Part shown: positions 27,201 to 39,200 of the stretch, in pieces | Position numbering within the stretch: position 1 is the first letter of the stretch | Layout: each line of letters begins with the position of its first letter | Assembly: GCA_032622095.1 (NCBI GenBank) | Contig: CP136062.1 | Location: 35,650,918 to 35,714,917 of the forward strand | Direction: 5' to 3' | Origin: Siphonodentalium dalli | Taxonomy: Eukaryota; Mollusca; Scaphopoda; Gadilida; Siphonodentaliidae | DNA length: 64,000 nt | Position numbers and translations under genes: made by a program | Notes under the pieces: generated by a model | Told to the model about the DNA's origin: nothing | Seen by the model: only the letters and a program-made list of their open reading frames with translations | Database searches by the model: none

Positions 27201-30200
27201 GATGTGTTACATGTTTTACATGAGGAAACTAGCCATAACATGATGTGTTACATGTTTTACATGAGGAAACTAGCCATAACATGATGTGTTACATGTTTTA
27301 CATGAGGAAACTAGCCATAACATGATGTGTTACATGTTTTACATGAGGAAACTAGCCATAACATGATGTTTTACATGAGGAAACTAGCCATAACATGATG
27401 TGTTACATGTTTTACATGAGGAAACTAGCCATAACATGATGTGTTACATGTTTTACATGAGGAAACTAGCCATAACATGATGTGTTACATGTTTTACATG
27501 AGGAAACTAGCCATAACATGATGTGTTACATGTTTTACATGAGGAAACTAGCCATAACATGATGTGTTACATGTTTTCATTGGGGAAACTAGCCATAACA
27601 TGATGTGTTACATGTTTTCATTGGGGAAACTAGCCATAACATGATGTGTTACATGTTTTACATGAGGAAACTAGCCATAACATGATGTGATACAGGTTTT
27701 ACATGAGGAAACTAGCCATAACATGATGTGTTACATGTTTTACATGAGGAAACTAGCCATAACATGATGTGTTACATGTTTTACATGAGGAAACTAGCCA
27801 TAACATGATGTGTTACATGTTTTACATGAGGAAACTAGCCATAACATGATGTGTTACATGTTTTACATGAGGAAACTAGCCATAACATGATGTGTTACAT
27901 GTTTTACATGAGGAAACTAGCCATAACATGATGTGTTACATGTTTTACATGAGGAAACTAGCCATAACATGATGTGTTACATGTTTTCATTGGGGAAACT
28001 AGCCATAACATGATGTGTTACATGTTTTACATGAGGAAACTAGCCATAACATGATGTGTTACATGTTTTACATGAGGAAACTAGCCATAACATTATGTAT
28101 TATAGGTTTTACATGAGGAAACTAGCCATAACATGATGTGTTACAGGTTTTACATGAGGAAACTAGCCATAACATGATGTGTTACATGTTTTACATGAGG
28201 AAACTAGCCATAACATGATGTGTTACATGTTTTCATTGGGGAAACTAGCCATAACATGATGTGTTACATGTTTTACATGAGGAAACTAGCCATAACATGA
28301 TGTGTTACATGTTTTACATGAGGAAACTAGCCATAACATGATGTGATACATGTTTTACATGAGGAAACTAGCCATAACATGATGTGTTACATGTTTTACA
28401 TGAGGAAACTAGCCATAACATGATGTGTTACATGTTTTACATGAGGAAACTAGCCATAACATGATGTGTTACATGTTTTACATGAGGAAACTAGCCATAA
28501 CATTATGTGTTACATGTTTTCATTGGGGAAACTAGCCATAACATGATGTGTTACATGTTTTACATGAGGAAACTAGCCATAACATGAAGTGTTACATGTT
28601 TTCATTGGGGAAACTAGCCATAACATGATGTTTTACATGAGGAAACTAGCCATAACATGATGTGTTACATGTTTTACATGAGGAAACTAGCCATAACATG
28701 ATGTGTTACATGTTTTACATGAGGAAACTAGCCATAACATGATGTGTTACATGTTTTCATTGGGGAAACTAGCCATAACATGATGTGTTACATGTTTTAC
28801 ATGAGGAAACTAGCCATAACATGATGTGTTACATGTTTTACATGAGGAAACTAGCCATAACATGATGTGTTACATGTTTTACATGAGGAAACTAGCCATA
28901 ACATGATGTGATACATGTTTTACATGAGGAAACTAGCCATAACATGATGTGTTACATGTTTTACATGAGGAAACTAGCCATAACATGATGTGTTACATGT
29001 TTTACATGAGGAAACTAGCCATAACATGATGTTTTACATGAGGAAACTAGCCATAACATGATGTGTTACATGTTTTACATGAGGAAACTAGCCATAACAT
29101 GATGTGTTACATGTTTTACATGAGGAAACTAGCCATAACATGATGTGTTACATGTTTTACATGAGGAAACTAGCCATAACATGATGTGTTACATGTTTTC
29201 ATTGGGGAAACTAGCCATAACATGATGTGTTACATGTTTTACATGAGGAAACTAGCCATAACATGATGTGTTACATGTTTTACATGAGGAAACTAGCCAT
29301 AACATGATGTGTTACATGTTTTACATGAGGAAACTAGCCATAACATGATGTGTTACATGTTTTACATGAGGAAACTAGCCATAACATGATGTGTTACATG
29401 TTTTACATGAGGAAACTAGCCATAACATTATGTGTTACATGTTTTACATGAGGAAACTAGCCATAACATGATGTGTTACAGGTTTTACATGAGGAAACTA
29501 GCCATAACATGATGTGATACATGTTTTCATTGGGGAAACTAGCCATAACATGATGTGTTACATGTTTTACATGAGGAAACTAGCCATAACATGATGTTTT
29601 ACATGAGGAAACTAGCCATAACATGATGTGTTACAGGTTTTACATGAGGAAACTAGCCATAACATGATGTGATACATGTTTTCATTGGGGAAACTAGCCA
29701 TAACATGATGTGTTACATGTTTTACATGAGGAAACTAGCCATAACATTATGTGTTACATGTTTTACATGAGGAAACTAGCCATAACATGATGTGTTACAT
29801 GTTTTACATGAGGAAACTAGCCATAACATTATGTGTTACATGTTTTACATGAGGAAACTAGCCATAACATGATGTGTTACAGGTTTTACATGAGGAAACT
29901 AGCCATAACATTATGTGATACATGTTTTACATGAGGAAACTAGCCATAACATGATGTGTTACATGTTTTACATGAGGAAACTAGCCATAACATTATGTGT
30001 TACATGTTTTACATGAGGAAACTAGCCATAACATGATGTGTTACATGTTTTACATGAGGAAACTAGCCATAACATGATGTGTTACATGTTTTACATGAGG
30101 AAACTAGCCATAACATTATGTGTTACATGTTTTACATGAGGAAACTAGCCATAACATGATGTGATACATGTTTTACATGAGGAAACTAGCCATAACATGA

Positions 30201-33200
30201 TGTGTTACATGTTTTACATGAGGAAACTAGCCATAACATGATGTGTTACATGTTTTACATGAGGAAACTAGCCATAACATGATGTGTTACATGTTTTACA
30301 TGAGGAAACTAGCCATAACATTATGTGTTACATGTTTTACATGAGGAAACTAGCCATAACATGATGTGTTACATGTTTTACATGAGGAAACTAGCCATAA
30401 CATGATGTGATACATGTTTTACATGAGGAAACTAGCCATAACATGATGTGTTACATGTTTTACATGAGGAAACTAGCCATAACATGATGTGTTACATGTT
30501 TTACATGAGGAAACTAGCCATAACATGATGTGTTACATGTTTTACATGAGGAAACTAGCCATAACATTATGTATTATAGGTTTTACATGAGGAAACTAGC
30601 CATAACATGATGTGATACATGTTTTCATTGGGGAAACTAGCCATAACATTATGTATTATAGGTTTGCATTCGGGAAACTAGCAATAACACAATTTATTAC
30701 AGGTTTTCATTGGGGAAACTGTAAAGGCTGAGATGGTAGAGGATGGCATTATTGAACATGTGGATCCAAATTCCATGCCTGTGGGCGTCGATTGTCAGGA
30801 TGCCGAGAGTGGAATTACTGACATTTTCATTGGTGTCGGCAGCCAATCCGGGCTTGATGATATTGCGCCATTCAGAGATTATCGACCAAGGGAAGTTCTC
30901 CATCTACAAAATCTCAACTTGTCAACTGGAATTGAATACCGGTACTGGGTGTCGGTGAAAGTGATGAATGGTGCGGGCCAGACATCATCTGTCACAACTA
31001 GAGGACCAATCAGAATCCTCGAAGCAAATGTTCCAGGTTAGTGATGCAACAGCAATCATGTGGCTTGTTTTAGCAGAGGTATTTTCATTTTTATTTAATC
31101 CTTTCAAAACTAAATACTCATTGACGAATAGTTACCTTTTGATTGTTGAGATAATAAGTTCAACAGACGATCATAGGTTGTTTGTCAAACTGATTATCTG
31201 AACATTTCGCACCAAAGAATATTAATCCTCATGCATCTGTGTTATCTTTTGGTACAGTAATGCCCTAAATAATCGACTCCTTAACCACAACAGAATTATG
31301 GGTAACTTTTCAGGATTTAGTCGGAAATATGGCTTGTTGCCATTTATCGGAAAGCTCTCACTGAACTTTCACTGAGATCTTTCCGATGAATGGCAATAAG
31401 CGATATTTCCGACTAAATCCTGAAAAGTTACCCATAATTCTGCTGTGGTTAAGGAGTCGATTATTTAGGGCATTACTGTATGTCTGATGTCTGCTTATGT
31501 TCCCTGAACAACTCTCCAAATGATCAATAAACAGTCAAGCCTGCTAACAGTGTATCTGTCAGTCATTTGCAGAATGAGGTCCCCATATATTGAATTTAGT
31601 GATGCTATCCTGCATGGCGGGCCAAGCGTCACCAAATTCACCCTCTGGGAACCTCATCCTGCTTAGGCCTCAACTGCTATGGGAGGTCAGATTGTAGTTT
31701 CCCAGTTGAAGTTTGGGATGTTCACCCGTTAGTCACCTCGATTATGCATTATATCTTCTGCAAATTAGGGGATATAGAAACTACCCAGAAGGGAAAAAGA
31801 AACTACCGGTAAAACAATGTTCATTTGAGACTATAGATACTTCCCAGAGGACGAGACCTAAGCAGAATGAGGTCCCCAGTGTGAATTAGGTGATGCTAGC
31901 CCACTGTGCAGAATAGCAAATTTAGCCTAGCGTGTCTGTCATTTGCAGAATGAGGTCCCCAGAGGGTGAATTTAGTGATGCTATCCCGCATAGCAGGCTA
32001 GCATCACTGAATTCACCCTCTGGGGACCTCATTATGCTTAGGCTTCATCTTCTGGGAAGTATCTATGGTATCAAATTAACATTGTTTTTAGTTACGTTTT
32101 CCCATCTGGGAAGTTTCTATATCCCCTAATTTGCAGAAGATAAAATCCATAATCGAGGCGCCCAATGGGTAAACATCACCAACTTCAACTGGGGAACTTC
32201 AATTGATCCTAGGTCTGCTATAGCAGTTGAGGGCCTCAGCAGAATGAGGTCCCCAGAAGGTGAATTTAGTGATGCTAGCCCTCTATGCGGGATAGCATCA
32301 CTAAATTCACCATCCGGGGACCTCATTCTGCAAATGACAGACATACTAGTTGGAGGCTCGTAAACATTCCAGGGTGGGAGAATCCATTTAGTAAAGACAG
32401 GGTTAATTTTATAATAGTTTATTTCATGCAATGTTGCCCATATGTATGCAAGCAATTATTTCATGTGTCTTTTGGGAACAGTCAAAATTGTTGTCCCGAG
32501 GTATCAGGAATGACTATCGAACTGTTGCCCAAGGCCGAAGGCCGAGGGCAACAGTTAGATAGTCATTCCTGATACCGAGGGACAACAATTTTGCCTGTTC
32601 CCAAAAAAAAACATGAAATAATTGATTTGTTACCCAATACATTTACGTGTATATAATCAGGTCATTGCTAATTAATCACACTCTTTAATAGTGTTATTTC
32701 GAAATTATGAGAACTAACTGGAATATACCGCCATGTATCTGGATGCAAAAAGCCGAAACGTCACACAAATAGCAAACCATGTAACAGTTCATTCGGGCCA
32801 GTCATCAGTTTGCTCAAACCCAGTCAACAATTCGCTCGGGTCGGGCAACAGTTCACTCGTGACGTCACGAAAGCTGACTGTGATTGCAAACCAGGCAACA
32901 GTTAATTCAGGGCGGGCAACAGTTTGTTGTGGCGTTACGAACGCGAATTTGGTGTTAACCAGTTAATTATAAATCCCAATGATTTACGAAGTAAAACTCT
33001 ACACTATTGGGTAACAATATACACTATAGTATACCAATAACTTGATTTTGGAGGGCGTTATGATTTATGATTAACAGCCTGAGGGGTTCATTAAAGTCGT
33101 CTCGGACCGTTAATGGCCCAAGGGCTGTTAATCATTTCTGGATGACTGTTAATAAACGTAACGCCACGACAAAATCATGTTATTACTATTATTACCACTC

Positions 33201-36200
33201 TCTGAAATGAAACCGAACTAGAACATAGATGAGTGAGTAAGCAGCAATATGTCAACAATCACACAAAATGTAAACAATTCAAACCATGTGTCATTTGTTT
33301 GTTGTCAAACAAATTGTCATGTGACTAATTAATATTATTTATTAAGTAAAATTCAGTCAGAAATCTAATTTAGTATGTTATTACATCTACTACAGTAAAA
33401 TATCAGTTTTATTCGTAATAATATACTATAATCTTGTTTTAACGAAAATTCCAAATTCAGAAATCAGGTTGCGTTCGATTAGATTCCTAGAAAATCGCAA
33501 CCCGGAAGCATGCAGGCCATTAATATCGTTAAATCATAACTTCCGGTTTGATGCCGGGCGTTATGGCTTTTTACTGTTCGGATAAAATTGGTTTAATACA
33601 CTAGAGAACACCCTGTTAAGTGGTAATAATATAACAATAATGAATCACAAATTTTAACAATAACTTATTTTGATTTGTATTATGTGTATAATATAGAATT
33701 CCAATTTAAAAATAATCTTGATCTACACTTAAGGACTTTGCTAACCCAATTTTCCCCAAATTTAATGGAGTCCAAAATAAAGGTTTATGTTCACTTTTAT
33801 TACTAATCACAGTAACCATACCCATGGATGCTACATTTTAAGAGTATAATTCATGGTAGATTATGTTAGAAATTCAAAATGTGAAAGTTATAGAAGTTTT
33901 TAAAATTTATTTTTTCGAACCCAAAATCAACAAACACAAAGGTCATATCTAAGAAAAAAATATGGGTATGTGTACTGAACACTGTGAAGAATGATGAACA
34001 ATAAAGATATACTCACATTTCTTCAGTTTTATTAAGATTTTTGGCTTGGAAGCAGTTGTCCACAAATGGTAGCTTTCATTGCTCAGCAAAGCTATTTGGG
34101 AACTGAATTTGATGGGTCAAGATAATGTTGGGATTCTGTTGGGATTCATAGGGATTATGACCAGCCAGTGTTGTACTTTATCCTGACTCAGGATGATTGG
34201 TGACCTAGTTTCTGGGCTATGGGGGTACACCAGATTGGGGATTAGACAATTCTTTTGTCAAGAGATTCACAACACACCACTGTCCACAGATGTTAGCATT
34301 TAACTTCCACCTCACTATAAGCGATGTCAGGTAACTTACTCAATGATTTGTAAACAATTGGTTCTTAGTAATTTTATCAAAGAATGCTTGATAAATATGA
34401 ATATTATTTTATTGTTCATCATTCTTCAGTGTTCAGTAGACATTGCCATATTTTTTTCTTTGATATGGACTTTGTGTTTATTGATTTTGGGTTCGAAAAA
34501 ATAGATTTGAAAAACCTCTATAAATTTCACATTTAGTATTTCTAACATATTCCACCATTAATAATGCTCTTAACATGTTGCATTCATGTGTTTGGTTACT
34601 GTGATTACTAACAAAAGTGAACATAATCCTTTATTTTGACTCCATCAAATTTGGGGAAAATTGTGTTAGCAAAGTCCTTAATATCTGAAGAATGTATACT
34701 ATAAATGATTGTATTAGGACTACTCTCTCTCTGAAGTTATACACAAATTTGGGCAGCAACATAGGAAATGATAACATACAATCATGAACATACATAGCGC
34801 TAGCACTACAATATTTAAAATATCGCGTCAACATCCTATATGAATTATTATAACAGATAGACAATCTGTTGTATGTTTTCTTTGAGTAATTAGCCCACAA
34901 ATGGGCACAATATAATGGTGAAATATAACGAGGAAATAAGAATTTCTTGACATCAAAAAGACAATTTCCGGATTATTACATTCACTCGAATACATATGAC
35001 ACGATATTGACTTTGAATGTCATCGTCATCAGAGAGATCGTCACGAATCATGTGACCCAGATATTTATAGGATGAACTGATGTTAACCTCGCATAGGGCT
35101 TCACGATATCCAGATTTTAATACCGACTACGATACTGAAAATGATATCGCGGTATGAATAAAAATCGTCACCAATAAACTTGTTTAGAACTTAATGAGCA
35201 TATAACAATCAGAACAATTTATAGAATTATTGATTTGTTACTTAGAAATATGTTGCATTCATTTGCTGGTAATAATTTTGAACAAATGTCGCTTTGACAG
35301 GTTTACAAAATAAATAGTTAACATAATTGTCTGGAGTTTTATTGTTTATACGACGGAGACATATACATGTATTTATAAGTGCCTGATGATATCGGGAATT
35401 CCATAATAACTGCGGGTCACTTATGACATTAAATGTCACTACCAGTCGCTTATTTGAATAATAACAACAAATGCATGTGATTGTCCACATTATACAAAAA
35501 CGTACCATGCATTTTCATAGTATTTGTCCTGGAAACCTTCCAGCAATATTGAGCTGAGATCAATCTATATACATGTAAATGAAAATTGTGGACCTTTGTG
35601 TGAGGCATGCCTACTTGATTGTCTGCATTGTGTTGACAAATGCTTAGGGAGCAGTTAGAGTTAATTAATGTTCACACAACACTAATCTGAATTTGTGAGC
35701 CATGGCCTTTATCTCAGTGTTAGAGTGTTTATGGTAATTAAATACTGGATACTGATAGTGATATCATTGATATCAACATCCACAACGGCGATTACGATAT
35801 ACCGACTATTTACATACAGTGAAACCGAATATACAGTGTCAAAAACAGTATCGCGATATGACTAATAAATACCATGATGCCCTTGTGTTGCAGGTATGGT
35901 GTCAGACGGACGTATTCGAGAAGATATCGACACAAGTAATGACATCACCTCTGTTGCCATTACCTTCGAAGGTTTCGAAAGCGAAGCCTGCAATATTGAG
36001 GGTTACGGCTGGGGAATCGGCCATGAGAAGTTTGCGACTGACGTCATGCCTTATACAAGCTATGGATTGGTAGTTGACAACTCGGGAGTTGGCCACGCAC
36101 AAGTAAACTTGCATCTGGATGAAGGGAAACTCTACTTCTCATCGGTTCGAGCCAGAACTGGACACGATTGCCATGAGGATTACATTGTGTCATCATCAAA

Positions 36201-39200
36201 TGGTTTCACTGTTGATATCACCCCTCCGACCTTGACCTTCAGCTACTCAAATGTGAGCGGTGACTATGTTGAGAATGATGGCGGGGTCTATACATCAAGA
36301 ACGGAAAATATAGAATTTTCGGTGATCCGAGATGATTCAGGTTAGTGATGAACTGATGTTCGTCCTTATCCGATTTTCAGATGCCTGGTAAACTATCGGT
36401 ATTATAATAAAATCCAACCATATATTACATCATATCCATTGGTGAATATATTTTTGAACTGAACTGAGTAATATTGTAGCAAATAAATCATACAAACAAC
36501 ATTACTAAATGCACAAATCAATTTATATAATAAAAATAATATTCATCCACATTATATCCATTATAAGTTTCCTTTTATTATTAATTATTTATTTTTAAGT
36601 TAGGTACACAGTAACATAATATTAACCTAAACATACCCTAAATGACATAAAAGTTATTCCACCTGCCAACTTTATGAAGGCATAAATGTTGTTCTAACCA
36701 CGAAAGGATTATATTAGTCATTTTTTTCACTTAAAATGCCAGGTAACTGTTGATTTGATATGTGGTGAATATCAATTTTAACATATTAAAGTACTGAGTA
36801 TGTTTGGTGAACTTTTAATATTTATGGAGGTTAGTGTGTCAGCCAAAATGCCAGCAATAAGGCCAAAAAAAAGGGTTTTGATTCTCAAGCATAAAAAAAA
36901 ATTGCCCCGCGTTGAACTATTTGATTTTGATTTTTGGAAACTAAGTAAGTAACCCTGCATTGGGCCTGCAAGTTAGAGTTTCCTCCTTGCTACGCTATTG
37001 CGATAAAATGCACGAAAACCGGAGCAGTTTGACAAAGTGGTGTACATGCATGTTGGAAATGTTTATAATGGTTATCTGAAGTCTTATTGTCTATCATCCA
37101 TTGCGGTTCATGCACAGTCTCTTAATTAGTCAACGGAATCAAGACTTTCTATCAAAGTTTGGAAGATCACTTTATCTTTTCATTTCAACTATTTATGCTC
37201 CGTATTTTTAAATAAATCGGATTTGTATTATAGTTCTGCGTGTTGTTAAAAATTATTGTGTTGATATTAAAATCATATCAATGTATATATCACTAGCTGA
37301 TGTGCCCGACATTGTCCGGGCTATTTTGACCCAATAAAATTTGTATCTGGGGCAAGATACATTCACATAGCAAATTTCAAGTCGATAGCTCCACCCGCTT
37401 CCGAGATCTCGTCTGCGCATGCGCGAAGCTCGCGTCGCTCGGGCTCGGCGACCCGATAAAATTCGTATCCGGGGCAAGATACATTCACATAGCAAATTTC
37501 AAGTCAATAGCTCCACCCGTTTCCGAGATCTCGTCTGCGCATGCGCTGCACGGGCGTCGCACGGGCTCGCCAATACGACAACGACGACCGCCTGGTCAAA
37601 CTACACACATGTACCAAGTTTTGTTCCGATCGGTCGATAATCGTAGATTTGTATAAATGGCATACAGACATACAGACAGAGGTCTTCAAAATATATTATA
37701 GACTAGCCGATGAGCCCGACGTTGTCCGGGCTATTCAAAAACCAAATTTCATGTCGATAGCTCCACCTGATTCCGAGATCTGGTCTGCGCATGCACGAAG
37801 CTGGCGTCGCACGGGCTCGGCGACCCGATAAAATTCGTATCCGGGGCAAGATACATTCATATACCAAATTTCAAGTCGATAGCTCCACCCTTTTCTGAGA
37901 TCTGGTCTGCGCATGCGCTGCACGGGCGTCGCACAGGCTCGCAAACACGACAACGTCCTCCGCCTGGTCAAACTACGCACACGTACCAAGTTTCGTCCCG
38001 ATCGGTCGAGAATCGTCGATTTGTATTAATGACATATAAACATGCAAACATACAAACAGAGGTCTTAAAAATATATATGAGACTAGCCGATGAGCCCGAC
38101 GTTGTCCGGGCTATTCAAAAACCAAATTTCAATTCGATAGCACCACCCGTTTCCGAGATCTAGTCTGCGCATGCGCGAAGCTGGCGTTGCACGGGCTCGG
38201 CGACTCGATAAAATTCGTATCCGGGGCAAGATACATTCACATACCAAATTTCAAGTCGATAGCTCCACCCGTTTCCGAGATCTGGTCTGCGCATGCGCGA
38301 AGCTGGCGTCGCACGGGCTCGGCGACCCGATAAAATTTGTATCCGGGGCAAGATACATTAACGTAGCATATTTCAAGTCGATAGCTCCACCTGTTTCCTA
38401 GATCTCGTCTGCGCATGCGCTGCATGGGCGTCGCACGGGCTCGCCAATACGACAACGACCACCGCCTGGTCAATCTACACACACGTACCAAGTTTCGTCG
38501 CGATCGGTCGAGAATCGTAGATTTGTATAGATGACGGACAGACAGACAAACAGACAGAGGTCTTCAAAATATATTATAGACTAGCCGATGAGCCCGACGT
38601 TGTCCGGGCTATTCAAAAACCAAATTTCAAGTCGATAGCTCTACCCGTTTCGGAGATCTGGTCTGCGCATGCGCGAAGCTGGCGTCGCACGGGCTCGTCG
38701 ACCAGATAAAATTCGTATACGGGGCAAGATACATTCACATACCAAATTTCAAGTCGATAGCTCCACCCGTTTCCGATATCTCGTCTGCGCATGCGCGAAG
38801 CGGGCGCCGCACCGGCTCGCCAATACGACAACGTCCACCGCCTGGTCAAACTATACACACGTACCAAGTTTCGTCCCGATCGGTCGAGAATCGTAGATTT
38901 GTATAAATGACAAACATACAGACAAACATACAGACAAACATACAGACAGAGGGCTTCAAAATATATATGAGATTATAGGTAATACCTTTATGATGTATGG
39001 TTTGAGAAAGTGCTCACGATTAGATGAACACATTTGATATGATCATCATCATGCATGGCCGGGCAAATTCAATTAATACAGTACTACTACTGTCTGCAAT
39101 GCAGTCATTTCATTTTTGGGTTCGGAAAACATGCGATACATTGAACGTAACTTTGGCAGACACCATTTCGCACGCGGTGAAAAACAGCGCTACCTATCGT

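Larger units (their letters stand above)
16380..30702. other. Giant intron 5 of the large gene (about 14.3 kb)
   Basis: The intron joins a phase 0 donor and a phase 0 acceptor. About two thirds of it is tandem repeats (350-, 63-, 47- and 41-bp units, listed separately), and most of the rest is transposon remnants and palindromes. I see no extra exon inside it. The stretch 18560-19440 is AT-rich and holds nothing recognisable. Confidence 0.75.

Noticed and set aside
23760-30720. CRISPR-like repeat array
   Set aside because: Units are contiguous 41-bp copies with no unique spacers, in an intron of an animal gene. It is a satellite.
31932-32455. Open frames on both strands with R-M-R-S-P-E-G-E-F-S-D-A
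   Set aside because: The same peptide appears at several loci because it is the translation of the palindromic repeat arm.
32733-32966. 77-residue frame rich in V-N-S-G-x-A-T-V repeats
   Set aside because: The periodicity reflects the GCAACAGTT DNA repeat, and no start or splice context supports it.
37253-38896. Several frames of 60-96 residues rich in Arg, Ala and Cys
   Set aside because: They repeat with each SINE-like unit and occur on both strands. They come from the GC-rich sub-block, not genes.
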